Positions 1 through 9,524 of a stretch of 64,000 nucleotides of DNA are shown piece by piece. The notes beneath the pieces were generated by a model, which did no database searches, had not been told where the DNA came from, and saw only the letters and a program-made list of their open reading frames with translations. The stretch covers positions 72,698 to 136,697 of the forward strand of contig CAZMSH010000006.1 in the NCBI GenBank assembly GCA_964568875.1, read 5' to 3'. The position numbers and the translations under genes are program-made. Each line of letters starts with the position of its first letter. The stretch's first letter is position 1. This DNA is from SLNP01 sp964568875 (GTDB lineage Bacteria; Bacteroidota; Bacteroidia; Bacteroidales; VadinHA17).

Positions 1-759
1 GACGCCTGGATGAGCGAGTATGGCGGAGACAGAAATGATATTGGTCTGCCCGGAAACCAGGTGGAGTATATCAAAAGACTTGCAAAGGGAGGGAAGCCAC
101 TGATAGTAGTGGTTATGGCCGGCAGTGCTGTCTCTCTGAATGAAATTGAACAATATGCAGATGCCATTATATATGCCTGGTATCCCGGCGAACAGGGAGG
201 AAATGCTGTCGCCGATGTAATATTCGGAGATGCGAATCCTGCCGGCAGGCTTCCGGTAACCATTTATAAATCTGTCACCGACCTGCCCCCTTTTGACGAC
301 TATTCCATGGAGGGCCGTACCTACCGGTATTTCACGGGGGAACCGGAATATCCATTCGGATACGGACTAAGTTATACCTCTTTCAGGTACACATCAATCA
401 GGGCTGTCACCCCGGAAATCGGCCCTGCAGGTACCGTGGTTCTTGATGTAACACTTGAGAACACCGGAATGACCGGCGGAGAGGAGGTGGTTCAGATCTA
501 TTTCAGACACCGGCGTGAGCCGGGTAACAAAGCCCTCAGGTCGCTGGTAGCTTTCAAAAGGGCTTTTATTCCTGCAGGCGAAAGCCGGACAATTGAATTC
601 AGAATACCGGCCTCAAGGCTGCAGTATTACAACGAAATCACAGGCCGGTACGACATCCTGCCCGGTGAGTATCTCTTCTATGCCGGCAGTAACTCCGCCG
701 ACGAAGCGGTAAATACCGACATAGCCATTCTGTCGGTCTGCGAAGTTGGTGACCTGTAG
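1..759 (+). CDS. Glycoside hydrolase family 3 beta-glycosidase, C-terminal part (5' truncated by window)
   Basis: The frame is open from base 1, so the gene starts upstream of the window; the Met at base 10 is internal. The visible 252 codons hold the end of the GH3 alpha/beta sandwich domain (IIYAWYPGEQGGNAVADVIFG region, then GRLPVT, then YPFGYGLSYTSF near residue 120), followed by the fibronectin-III-like C-terminal domain (about residues 130-250, ending PGEYLFYAGSNS). GH3 enzymes release terminal beta-linked sugars; the nucleophile Asp is in the missing N-terminal domain, so substrate cannot be judged. The sulfatases downstream suggest use on a sulfated glycan (inference). Confidence 0.93.
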   Translation, partial: DAWMSEYGGDRNDIGLPGNQVEYIKRLAKGGKPLIVVVMAGSAVSLNEIEQYADAIIYAWYPGEQGGNAVADVIFGDANPAGRLPVTIYKSVTDLPPFDDYSMEGRTYRYFTGEPEYPFGYGLSYTSFRYTSIRAVTPEIGPAGTVVLDVTLENTGMTGGEEVVQIYFRHRREPGNKALRSLVAFKRAFIPAGESRTIEFRIPASRLQYYNEITGRYDILPGEYLFYAGSNSADEAVNTDIAILSVCEVGDL

Positions 760-874
760 ACCTTAATGTAATTGGCACGTAACACTTATCATATCCTCCG
801 GCTCACTCAAGCCAGGGTGCGATCGGTTATATTAACACCTTCACTTATATCCTGACGGGCTGTCCCCCGACTGA

Positions 875-2881
875 CTACCTTTTATACTTATTAAACCAAT
901 AATAGAGGTACTGTTGTGTTCTGAAGTAGTTTGACGGCTTTGTACTTGTTCCGTGAAACTCACTTTTAAACCTGATCATCATTGTCGGCACCTTCAGCAC
1001 CTTCAGCGCCTGGTAGTACTCTTCGGTCTGCGAGATAGGTGTGCGCAGGTCGTTTTCACCGCACATCAGCATGGTTGGTGTCTTCACGTTGCCAACATAC
1101 ATCAGCGGCGACCTTTCAAGGTGTTCTGAAGGATCATCCCATGGGTATTCCTTAAAGTTTTTATACCAGCTTACTCCGTCGGTGGTTCCGACAAATGATA
1201 TCCAGTTGATAACCGGGAAATTCACCGATGCTGCTGCAAAACGATCGGTATGGCCTACTATCCAGGAGGTGAGCACTCCTCCTCCGCTGCCGCCGTAAAC
1301 GAACATATTTCTCTCATCTATGAATCCTTTTTTGATCACCTCATCGACACCATTCATCAGGTCGTCATAATCCTTGCCGGGGTATGCATTCTTGATGGCA
1401 TTTCCGAAGGCGCTGCCGTAACCAGATGATCCCCTGGGATTCGTAAAGAGTACTACGTAACCTTCAGCGGCATGGTGCTGCCATGTGAAGTTAAAGCCCA
1501 CGTTATACATTCCATGAGGACCTCCGTGAATAACCAGGATAAGGGGATATTTTTTTGCCGGGTCGAAATCAGGCGGCTTTACTATCCAGCCATGAACATC
1601 AAAATCATCTGTTGACTTATACCACATCTCTTCCACCTCTCCCAGCTTCACCTGATCGAGAAGGGTCTTATTCACTGCTGTCAGTCTTGTTAATGAGGGT
1701 TTGGCAATGTTGAATGAGACTATTTCATTGGGAGTATAATAATCGGTAAGAGTTGCCACGGCCATTCCGTTACGGTTAACATCATTTACAGACAACATAT
1801 GATTGCCGGAGGTAACCTGGCGGCATTTGCCACTTACAGGAGCAAACCAGAAGTTCCTGGTGCCGTTATAATCTGCTGTAAAATAGACACCTGAATTATC
1901 GCGGGCCCAGATAAGGTTAGACGGTGTTCTGTCGAGTCCTGTTGCTATTTCTTTCGGTTTGGAACCATCTATATCCATTATATACAGCCTGCTTTCAATG
2001 TAGGTGTCGTCTGTCCAGTCATGCCCAACGTATGCCACTTTTTTTCCGTCGGGAGAAACAACCGGTGAGCGGTCGATTCCTTTTCTGTTTGTGAGCTGCC
2101 TGATATTTGATGTCTCAACGTTAACGGCATAGATTTCTGATTCCCGGTATGCATATTCGGCATCCTCTATTCTGAGAGAAGAGAATAGTATCTCCTTTCC
2201 GTCGGGTGTCCATTCGATACCTGAGTGGTTCCAGTTGCCGTGGGTAAGCTGTCTTATTGCCCCGCCCTCTGCCGAGACTATGAAAATATGAGTATATCCA
2301 TCCTCAACAAATCCGACGCGGTCTCGCCTGTAGACAAGACTGTTAATTATCGTAGGGGCCTCTGTCCATTTAGCACCCTCGGGGCGGGCGGGCATTTTTA
2401 TCGGTATTGGCTCCTGGTAGGGAACCAGCATTGAGAACGCGATATGCTTTCCATCGGGTGACCATGTAATATTTGAAGGCGACTTTTCAACTCTGGTTAT
2501 CTGGGTAGTTCCTTCCAGCGCGATATACTTTATGAATATCTGGCTACCCCTTGGTTCCCCCGAAGCAACATATGCAACGCGCGAGCCGTCGGGCGACCAG
2601 ACAGGAGAACCGCCGCGTGTAAGGAAGCGGTTACGGCTGCCGTCGGCATTCATGATATAGAGGTCAGTCGGGCGGGAATCATTTACCATGTCTACCCAGC
2701 CGCGGGTGTAGATTATCTCACTTCCGTCGGGAGATATTTTCGGAGAGGATACGCTCACCAGGTCTATGAGGTGTTCGAGTTTCAGTTTACCGGCCTGCTG
2801 GCCGTTCACAGGCAGGCAGAATGATGTTATCAGAATCATTACAGGCACTACCGGAAGTAATTTCTTTACAATTGTTCTCAT
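875..2881 (-). CDS. Secreted S9 family serine peptidase (acylaminoacyl/dipeptidyl peptidase type)
   Basis: 668 aa. A signal peptide (residues 1-28) is followed by a TolB/WD40-like beta-propeller with repeated SPDG motifs (about 40-390) and a C-terminal alpha/beta hydrolase. The triad is visible: Ser532 in GGSGGG, Asp611 in GENDLRTP and His643 in FHGTS. The S9 family cleaves short peptides in the periplasm or at the surface. I start at 2881 rather than the longer frame to 2914: the signal peptide begins there, and a TATCTTGC promoter-like element (complement of 2911-2918) lies over the longer start. Convergent with the GH3 gene across a 115-bp gap with nothing recognisable. Confidence 0.9.
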   Translation of the reverse strand: MRTIVKKLLPVVPVMILITSFCLPVNGQQAGKLKLEHLIDLVSVSSPKISPDGSEIIYTRGWVDMVNDSRPTDLYIMNADGSRNRFLTRGGSPVWSPDGSRVAYVASGEPRGSQIFIKYIALEGTTQITRVEKSPSNITWSPDGKHIAFSMLVPYQEPIPIKMPARPEGAKWTEAPTIINSLVYRRDRVGFVEDGYTHIFIVSAEGGAIRQLTHGNWNHSGIEWTPDGKEILFSSLRIEDAEYAYRESEIYAVNVETSNIRQLTNRKGIDRSPVVSPDGKKVAYVGHDWTDDTYIESRLYIMDIDGSKPKEIATGLDRTPSNLIWARDNSGVYFTADYNGTRNFWFAPVSGKCRQVTSGNHMLSVNDVNRNGMAVATLTDYYTPNEIVSFNIAKPSLTRLTAVNKTLLDQVKLGEVEEMWYKSTDDFDVHGWIVKPPDFDPAKKYPLILVIHGGPHGMYNVGFNFTWQHHAAEGYVVLFTNPRGSSGYGSAFGNAIKNAYPGKDYDDLMNGVDEVIKKGFIDERNMFVYGGSGGGVLTSWIVGHTDRFAAASVNFPVINWISFVGTTDGVSWYKNFKEYPWDDPSEHLERSPLMYVGNVKTPTMLMCGENDLRTPISQTEEYYQALKVLKVPTMMIRFKSEFHGTSTKPSNYFRTQQYLYYWFNKYKR

Positions 2882-3012
2882 CTGTCTGAAATATTTGTTT
2901 TTAGGTATCGGCAAGATACAACTTCTGCGTTAAATTGAGATTTCGTAACTTTATTATCAGAAACCACTGATAGCAAAAAATTCCCTAACTTGTAGTGTGA
3001 AAAACGTAATAC

Positions 3013-4578
3013 ATGAAGAAAAGGATTAATATACCGCCGGCATCTGTTCTGCTTACCGGCCTTGCCACACAGGCAGGACTGATTACAGGTTGTGATCAGG
3101 TCAGGCAGCCTGAAAAACCAAATATAATTTTCATCCTTGCCGATGATCTTGGTTACGGGGAGTTGGGGGTTTACGGACAGCAAAAGATTGAGACCAAAAA
3201 TATTGACAGACTTGCATCAGCGGGCATCCTTTTTACCGACTGCTATTCCGGATCGCCTGTTTCTGCTCCGTCGCGATGTGTTCTTCTTACCGGAATGCAT
3301 ACCGGCAGGGCCCCTATCCGTGGCAACGATGAATGGAATGAAAGAGGTGACGTGTGGAATTTTGCCAAAGCGGTTGAGGATCCTGACCTTGAGGGTCAAC
3401 GCCCGATGCCGGAGGGAACCCTGACAATCGGATCACTGCTGCAGAATGCAGGCTACAAAACCGCCATTATCGGCAAATGGGGATTGGGAGCTCCTATGAC
3501 TGAGGCGATTCCGACAAAGAAGGGATTTGACTTCTTCTATGGCTACAATTGTCAGCGTCAGGCGCATACCTTTTATCCGTTACATCTCTGGAAGAACGAA
3601 GAGAAAGTATGGCTGGGAAATGAGCTTGTGGTTCCCGGAACAAGACTGAGTCAGGGCGAGGACCCCCTTGATGAGAAGAGCTATGCCAGATATAACCAGA
3701 AGCAATATTCTGCAGAACTGATGCATGAGGAAGCGAAGAAGTTTATAAGCGAAAACAAGGATAATCCCTTTTTCCTATATTATGCCACCCCGATTCCGCA
3801 TGTCCCTTTGCAGGCTCCGAAGGAATGGGTTGATTACTATGTCAGGAAATTTGGAGATGAAGAGCCATACGATGGTTCCAGGGGCTATTTTCCGGCCAGG
3901 TATCCAAGGGCAACCTATGCAGCGATGATTTCATATCTCGACCAACAGGTTGGAGAACTGATTGATTTGCTGAAGGAAGAGGGCCTATATGAAAACACCA
4001 TTATCTTTTTCACTTCCGATAACGGACCAACATACGCCGGAGGAAGCGATTCGCCATGGTTCAACAGCGGTGGGATCTTTGACAGCGAATATGGTAAAGG
4101 CAAAGGTTTTCTGCAGGAAGGAGGCATTAGGGTTCCAATGATTGCGGCATGGCCCTCACGAATTAAACCCGGGATCAGAACGGGTCATATTACTGCCTTC
4201 CAGGATGTATTGCCAACGCTCTGTGAAATTGCAGGAGCAGCCATGCCGGAGGAAGTCGACGGTATAAGTTTCCTGCCAGTGTTGTCAGGCAAGGAGCAGC
4301 AAGATAAACATGAGTATTTATACTGGGAGTTTCCTGAATCGGGCGGACAGATTGCCATAAGGATGGGCAACTGGAAGGGGATTGCACGTGATATCAAAGC
4401 CAGGAAGGAGGTAAGGTTTGAGTTGTACAACCTTGAGAATGACATAAAAGAAGAGAATGATCTTGCAAATGACTACCCCGAAATAATAAAGATGTTCCAT
4501 GAAATAACATTGACCGAGCACACCCAGCCGCAAATAATGAAATTCAGAATGGCCGAACTGGGAGATTCCATCCGTTGA
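3013..4578 (+). CDS. Sulfatase lipoprotein, Ser-type (SxPSR)
   Basis: 521 aa. Hydrolyses sulfate esters, probably on a polysaccharide. Lipobox LITGC with Cys27 implies export and lipidation. Metal-binding Asp44-Asp45 sit in FILADDLGYGELG. The formylglycine site is Ser84-Ala-Pro-Ser-Arg88 followed by LLTGMHTGR. A serine here needs the radical SAM maturase anSME, which is not in the window. C-terminal residues from about 440 form the usual sulfatase DUF4976-like end. It lies 31 bp before a second sulfatase on the same strand, so the two are probably cotranscribed. Exact sulfated substrate not predictable from sequence alone. Confidence 0.93.
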   Translation: MKKRINIPPASVLLTGLATQAGLITGCDQVRQPEKPNIIFILADDLGYGELGVYGQQKIETKNIDRLASAGILFTDCYSGSPVSAPSRCVLLTGMHTGRAPIRGNDEWNERGDVWNFAKAVEDPDLEGQRPMPEGTLTIGSLLQNAGYKTAIIGKWGLGAPMTEAIPTKKGFDFFYGYNCQRQAHTFYPLHLWKNEEKVWLGNELVVPGTRLSQGEDPLDEKSYARYNQKQYSAELMHEEAKKFISENKDNPFFLYYATPIPHVPLQAPKEWVDYYVRKFGDEEPYDGSRGYFPARYPRATYAAMISYLDQQVGELIDLLKEEGLYENTIIFFTSDNGPTYAGGSDSPWFNSGGIFDSEYGKGKGFLQEGGIRVPMIAAWPSRIKPGIRTGHITAFQDVLPTLCEIAGAAMPEEVDGISFLPVLSGKEQQDKHEYLYWEFPESGGQIAIRMGNWKGIARDIKARKEVRFELYNLENDIKEENDLANDYPEIIKMFHEITLTEHTQPQIMKFRMAELGDSIR

Positions 4579-4609
4579 AGTCAATTACTAAACTTTATCA
4601 GAACCCATC

Positions 4610-6223
4610 ATGAAGAGACGACTTATGAAAAGCCTGACACTGTTAACAGCAGGAGCAGGCATTGCAGGGTGTGGCAGTACGACAAGTGAGACCACCCGGC
4701 CTAATATTTTATTCATTATGAGCGATGACCATGCATATCAGGCAATAAGTGCCTATGGTCACGGACTGAACCAGACGCCTAATATTGACCGCCTGGCAGA
4801 GCAGGGAGCAATATTCACACGTGCATGTGTCGGCAACTCGATATCGGCACCCAGCAGGGCAACATTGCTCACCGGCAAGCACAGCCACATGAACGGGAAG
4901 ATTGATAACAGGAAGCCCTTTGACTGGAACCAGCCCAGTTTTCCTAAGCTGATGCAGGCCAGCGGATATCAGACAGCTTTGATAGGCAAGATACACCTCG
5001 ACGGCATACCGCAGGGTTTTGACTTTTCGATGGTGCTGCCGGGACAGGGTCAGTATTACAATCCAGATTTCCTGGTTGAGGGAGAGAGGGTAAGGATAGA
5101 AGGGTATTGTACCGACATTATTACTGACCTTACCCTTGACTGGCTGAAGAACCGTCGTGATCCTGGGAAGCCCTTCATGCTTATGTACCACCAGAAGGCG
5201 CCTCACCGCAACTGGCAACCGGCGCCTGAGTACCTGACCCTTTATGATGACACAACCATTGATCCTCCTGTTAACTTCTTTGATGACTATGAAGGCCGGG
5301 GTACAGCAGCAAGGGAGCAGGAGATGGAGATAGACGGGCATGCTCGGTGGGGTCATGATTTCAAGTTCCTTGTCAGCCCTGACGGCGATACGACTGAAAT
5401 TGCGGCCCAGCTTCGTCGTTTCAATGATGAGCAGCGTGATCTGTGGCTTGCGGCTTACACCCCTAAGAACGATGCTATGAAGGCTGCCAACCTTACCGGG
5501 CAGGACATGGCCATATGGAAGTTCAACAGATATATAAAAGACTACCTCCGAACGATTAAGTCAGTTGACGACGGCGTGGGTGAGGTGCTTGACTGGCTTG
5601 AAGAGAACGGACTGGCTGAAAATACAATCGTCATTTACACTTCAGACCAGGGTTTTTACCTTGGTGAACACGGGTGGTTTGACAAGCGGTTCATGTATGA
5701 GGAGTCGTTCCGCACTCCCTTGCTTGTACGTTATCCTAAGGAGATAAAGGCAGGTAAGAAAATAGAAAAGCTGGTACAGAACATCGACTTTGCTCCCACC
5801 TTACTTGACTATGCAGGAATTGAAATTCCGGATGAAATGCAGGGAGAGTCATTCAGGCAGCTGGTAAGCGGTAAAAGCAGAAAGTGGCGCGATGCAGTTT
5901 TCTACAGCTATTATGAATTTCCGGCCGAACATATGGTGAAACGCCATTACGGCATTGCTACCGAGCGGTACAAGCTGATGCATTTCTATTACGACGTCGA
6001 CGAGTGGGAGATGTATGACCTGCAGAGCGATCCCATGGAAATGAAGAACATCTATGACGAAAAGGCCTATGCAAAGGTGCGTCAGGATCTTCACAAAAGG
6101 CTTGAAGAAATAAGGGAGTACTATGGCGACAGTGACGCACTGAATGATAAGTACCTTAATGAATTTCTTGAAGGCCGCGGTATTGAGAGGGTGCCGGTGA
6201 GGGTTGGAAAGATTGACGATTGA
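4610..6223 (+). CDS. Sulfatase lipoprotein, Ser-type, second of tandem pair
   Basis: 537 aa. Lipobox GIAGC (Cys21); Asp39-Asp40 in IMSDDHAYQA; maturation site Ser79-Ala-Pro-Ser-Arg83 in SISAPSRATLLTGKHSH. The block TPNIDRLAEQGAIFTRACVGNS and the GEHGWFDKRFMYEES region resemble N-acetylglucosamine-6-sulfatase-like S1 enzymes (recognition from memory, moderate). Probably acts in the periplasm or at the surface on sulfated glycans with the upstream sulfatase and GH3 enzyme. The last four codons (KIDD) are written by the first copies of a 7-bp GATTGAC repeat that continues into the intergenic region, so the C-terminus may have been extended or replaced by repeat sequence. Confidence 0.92.
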   Translation: MKRRLMKSLTLLTAGAGIAGCGSTTSETTRPNILFIMSDDHAYQAISAYGHGLNQTPNIDRLAEQGAIFTRACVGNSISAPSRATLLTGKHSHMNGKIDNRKPFDWNQPSFPKLMQASGYQTALIGKIHLDGIPQGFDFSMVLPGQGQYYNPDFLVEGERVRIEGYCTDIITDLTLDWLKNRRDPGKPFMLMYHQKAPHRNWQPAPEYLTLYDDTTIDPPVNFFDDYEGRGTAAREQEMEIDGHARWGHDFKFLVSPDGDTTEIAAQLRRFNDEQRDLWLAAYTPKNDAMKAANLTGQDMAIWKFNRYIKDYLRTIKSVDDGVGEVLDWLEENGLAENTIVIYTSDQGFYLGEHGWFDKRFMYEESFRTPLLVRYPKEIKAGKKIEKLVQNIDFAPTLLDYAGIEIPDEMQGESFRQLVSGKSRKWRDAVFYSYYEFPAEHMVKRHYGIATERYKLMHFYYDVDEWEMYDLQSDPMEMKNIYDEKAYAKVRQDLHKRLEEIREYYGDSDALNDKYLNEFLEGRGIERVPVRVGKIDD

Positions 6224-6282
6224 CGATTTGGGTGTGCGGTGTGCGGAGAAGATATTAGTCCTGTACCCTGTACCCTGCTCTG
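6211..6282. repeat. Short-period degenerate repeat cluster
   Basis: Three back-to-back 7-bp tandem motifs: GATTGAC GATTGAC GATTT, then GTGTGCG GTGTGCG G, then CCTGTAC CCTGTAC CCTG. The first overlaps the stop codon of the sulfatase gene. The same motifs recur, on either strand, at 29527-29786, 33009-33045 and 8588-8621. Function unknown. Confidence 0.7.
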
Positions 6283-6356
6283 AGTCTATATTATAACGCC
6301 GCATCAAAAGACATAGTTACGGCAGAAATAATGTTTTCAGGTTTTACATTTTGAAA

Positions 6357-6364
6357 TATCTTTG
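6357..6364 (+). promoter_or_regulatory. Bacteroidota -7 promoter element (TATCTTTG) for the DUF5916 gene
   Basis: Exact match to the Bacteroidota -7 consensus TAnnTTTG, 18 bp before the ATG; a TTTTC stretch about 20 bp upstream could serve as the weak -33 element. Confidence 0.6.
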
Positions 6365-6382
6365 GGGGTTATTTAAAAAACC

Positions 6383-8530
6383 ATGAAAAGATATTTCTCT
6401 GCCTTACTGATTGTTTTTGTTATTGCCGTTGGCCTGGCAAATGCACAAAACAAAGAGACCATTTCAGCAGTAAAGGTATCCGCTCCACCAACCATCGATG
6501 GCATACTTGACGAGGATATCTGGAGGTCGCAACCCGGCATAAGCGGGTTCAGGACATTTATACCTGACTACGGAAAGGAATTGCCTTTTGCAACAACGGT
6601 ATGGGTTGCATACGATGAAGAGAATCTTTATTATGCTTTCCGGTGTGACGATCCCGAGCCGTCAAAGATAAAGGCATCGGTAGATTCAAGGGATAAGATA
6701 AGGCAGGATGACTGGGTATGTGTTAACCTCGATTCATTCAACGACCAGCAGACCCTTTACTGCATATATGTCAACGCCAACGGAATACAGATGGACACAA
6801 GGTATGCTGCCGGCAAAGAGGACCTTGGAATGGATCTGGTCTTTTACAGTGCCGCAACCATTGACGATGAAGGTTATTCTGTTGAAATACGGTTACCCCT
6901 GAAAAGCATCAGGTTCTCTAATAAGGAGCCTGTGATGATGGCTGCAACATTTGAGAGGCATATCAGCCGGCTTTCAACACAGGGAACATTCCCACCCCTT
7001 GACCCCGACCAGGGTATGGCCTTCCTGATGCAGATGCAACCAATTAAATATGAGGGAGTAAAACATTACAAGCTATTCGAAGTACTCCCATCAGTAACCT
7101 ATGCAAACCACAGCAGACAGGAGGAGGGCATACTTAAAAATGTGGAAAACAGACCTGATGCCGGTCTGACACTCAAATATGGAATTACCTCGCAACTTAT
7201 ACTCGACGCAACAATAAATCCTGATTTCAGCCAGGTTGAAGCTGATGCGGGACAAGCTGATGCCAATCTGAGGTACCAGCTTTTCTTTCCTGAAAAGAGG
7301 CCCTTCTTCCAGGAGGGCAATGAAAACTTTCAGATAGGAGCAATTGGATCCTCACCCCTTGATCCTGTAATATCATTGGTTCACACCAGAAACATTGCAA
7401 ATCCTCTTACCGGGATTAAGATTTCAGGAAAGGCCGGACCCAGGAACACCATCGCAATGATGTATGCTGCCGACAGGGTTCCCGAAGAGTTGTCGGAAAC
7501 AGATGGCAACTATTCCCACTATCCGGTACTCAGGTTCAAGCGCAGCCTGAGTGATGACGGATATATCGGCGTAATTGCCACTGCCATGGAAAACAGATCG
7601 GGTTCCAATTTTGTATATGGTGCTGACGGCAACATAAGAGTAAACAAGTCAACCCTTCTTGAATTCCATACCCTTATGTCTGAGACAAACAAAACCGGAG
7701 GACACTCACTCGGTCTCAACCTTCATTCTGAACAGCGCAACTATGACTGGGCAGTTACAACAAAGAATATTTCGGAAGGATTCAGCACAGCTACCGGTTT
7801 TATTGAACGTACCGGCGTGACTATACTGACCGGGTCGGTCACCCCGAAGTTGTATCCTGATTCGAAGATATTCAGGAAGATAGATATAGCTCTCTTCTCG
7901 GGTCACCTCAGAGACAACATATATGACAAGTGGGAAACCTTTAATTCACTTACGTTGGTGAATATGCTTGGAGGAACCATAAGAACAAACATCAGATACA
8001 ACTACTCAACAGAGATTTTCAACAATGAGAAATTCAGCACTTCCAGCATACTGTTTTCACTAACAGGACGAATGGGAACAAAACTTAACGGAATGGTCTC
8101 ATACCGGTTCAGGGAGGGTGTCTACTATCCTGAGTCATTACAGGGTTATGGTTCGGTATTTGCCGGAGAGTTGAGATATCTGCCCACTGAGAAAATCCAT
8201 ACTCAGATAAACGTCGTTTACCAGGATCTGTTCAGCCGTCTTGACGAATCCCCTCTTTTTGACTACCTGATAATCAGGGGAAGGATTACATACCAGATAA
8301 ACAAATATCTCTTTATAAGAAGTATCACCGAGTACAATGACTACCGCAGGTCGCTGACCACTGACCTGCTGGCATCGTTTACATATATACCCGGTACGGT
8401 TTTCCACATTGGCTATGGCTCGAGATATGAATACAAAGCCTGGGATGGAGCCGGATACTCAGACTCTGAAAGACTGACGGAATTCAACAGGGGATTCTTT
8501 GCAAAGTTCTCCTACCTCTTCAGACTGTAA
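6383..8530 (+). CDS. DUF5916 protein with N-terminal CBM9-like domain
   Basis: 715 aa with a cleavable signal peptide (residues 1-21, ending ANAQ). Residues about 28-200 form a carbohydrate-binding family 9-like domain (PPTIDGILDEDIW, VWVAYDEENLYYAF, YSVEIRLPLKSIRF). The remainder is a beta-rich region typical of DUF5916, ending in an aromatic FAKFSYLFRL tail like outer-membrane beta-barrels. The family is common in Bacteroidota and has no established function; an outer-membrane location with glycan binding is inference. It has its own promoter and is followed by a bidirectional terminator. Confidence 0.85.
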   Translation: MKRYFSALLIVFVIAVGLANAQNKETISAVKVSAPPTIDGILDEDIWRSQPGISGFRTFIPDYGKELPFATTVWVAYDEENLYYAFRCDDPEPSKIKASVDSRDKIRQDDWVCVNLDSFNDQQTLYCIYVNANGIQMDTRYAAGKEDLGMDLVFYSAATIDDEGYSVEIRLPLKSIRFSNKEPVMMAATFERHISRLSTQGTFPPLDPDQGMAFLMQMQPIKYEGVKHYKLFEVLPSVTYANHSRQEEGILKNVENRPDAGLTLKYGITSQLILDATINPDFSQVEADAGQADANLRYQLFFPEKRPFFQEGNENFQIGAIGSSPLDPVISLVHTRNIANPLTGIKISGKAGPRNTIAMMYAADRVPEELSETDGNYSHYPVLRFKRSLSDDGYIGVIATAMENRSGSNFVYGADGNIRVNKSTLLEFHTLMSETNKTGGHSLGLNLHSEQRNYDWAVTTKNISEGFSTATGFIERTGVTILTGSVTPKLYPDSKIFRKIDIALFSGHLRDNIYDKWETFNSLTLVNMLGGTIRTNIRYNYSTEIFNNEKFSTSSILFSLTGRMGTKLNGMVSYRFREGVYYPESLQGYGSVFAGELRYLPTEKIHTQINVVYQDLFSRLDESPLFDYLIIRGRITYQINKYLFIRSITEYNDYRRSLTTDLLASFTYIPGTVFHIGYGSRYEYKAWDGAGYSDSERLTEFNRGFFAKFSYLFRL

Positions 8531-8551
8531 AAAAAGATGTCAGCATAACAG

Positions 8552-8590
8552 AAAAAACCCGGAACATATTATCCCGGGTTATAATTTCTG
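8552..8590. terminator. Bidirectional intrinsic terminator between DUF5916 and SOD genes
   Basis: AACCCGG (8556-8562) pairs with CCGGGTT (8574-8580) around an 11-nt loop. A run of six A precedes it and ATAATTT follows, so it can end transcripts from both convergent genes. Confidence 0.75.
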
Positions 8591-8621
8591 CGCTCCCCGC
8601 TCTCCGCACTGCACCCAGCGG
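8588..8621. repeat. CTCCCCGCTCTCCGC-type low-complexity repeat
   Basis: Two near-copies of a CGCTCCCC / CGCTCTCC unit between terminator and SOD stop codon. The same motif is found at 29543-29580 and, reversed, within 6231-6246. Confidence 0.5.
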
Positions 8622-9359
8622 CTATTTAACAGCTGCTTCGTACCTCTCGCTTACGTCTTTCCAGTTGACCACGTTCCAGAAGTTCTCTACGTAGTCGGGG
8701 CGCTTATTCTGATACTTCAGGTAGTATGCATGCTCCCATACATCAAGACCAAGTATTGGGGTTCCCTTAATGGGAGAGATGTCCATCAGGGGGTTATCCT
8801 GATTCGGGGTGCTTCCTACAGCAAGCTTACCCTCAGCAGTAACCACCAGCCATGCCCATCCGCTTCCGAAGCGTGTTTTACCTGCATTGCTGAACAGCTC
8901 TTTAAACTTATCCATTGAACCGAATGCCTCATCGATGGCTTTTGCAAGGGCAGCCGATGGCTCTCCGCCTTCCGGGCTCAGATTGCTCCAGAACATATTG
9001 TGGTTATAGAGTCCTCCTCCGTTGTTGCGAACCGCATCGCTGAAGGTAGACATCTTTGCGAATATTGCCTCTAGGTGCATCTTCTCAGCCTCGGTTCCCT
9101 TTATGGCTGCAAGAAAATTATTGTAATAGGCACGATGATGCCTGTCATAGTGAATTTCCATTGTCTGAGCGTCGATATAAGGCTCAAGTGCGTCATATGC
9201 GTACGGCAGTGCAGGAAATTCAAATCCTGTAAATTCATAAGTATCTGTCATAACATTCTCCGTTTTGTTTGAGTTGTCTGCACAGGCTGTTGCGGCAATC
9301 AATATAATTACCGCGGTAATTGCCATGCTTGTTTTTTTTACTATGCCACTTGTTTTCAT
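8622..9359 (-). CDS. Exported lipoprotein superoxide dismutase (Mn/Fe type)
   Basis: 245 aa. Converts superoxide to hydrogen peroxide and oxygen. The unusual N-terminus is a signal sequence with lipobox ATAC (Cys26), so the enzyme should be anchored outside the cytoplasm. The SOD fold runs from about residue 45. Metal ligands are His70 (EIHYDRHH), His120 (LYNHNMFW), Asp206 and His210 (DVWEHAYY). Gln187 in STPNQDNP is placed as in Mn-type enzymes, but metal choice is uncertain. Location beside the terminal oxidase operon suggests protection against respiratory superoxide (inference). Confidence 0.93.
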   Translation of the reverse strand: MKTSGIVKKTSMAITAVIILIAATACADNSNKTENVMTDTYEFTGFEFPALPYAYDALEPYIDAQTMEIHYDRHHRAYYNNFLAAIKGTEAEKMHLEAIFAKMSTFSDAVRNNGGGLYNHNMFWSNLSPEGGEPSAALAKAIDEAFGSMDKFKELFSNAGKTRFGSGWAWLVVTAEGKLAVGSTPNQDNPLMDISPIKGTPILGLDVWEHAYYLKYQNKRPDYVENFWNVVNWKDVSERYEAAVK

Positions 9360-9524
9360 TATGTTGTTGTTTTATTATTTAACAATATCAAAAGCGAAAG
9401 GTTCAATAATGCTCCACGGGGGTCAAAATTTTATGATATTTTGGCATCATTTGAATAACAAAAATCTAATTTGCCTATATTTAGGGCATTAACCACAAAC
9501 GAACCAACTAAAACCTAAGTAATC

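Noticed and set aside
4709..5356. 215-aa minus-strand open frame inside the second sulfatase
   Set aside because: It lies entirely opposite a clear sulfatase gene, has no recognisable domain, and its composition follows the antisense of conserved motifs.
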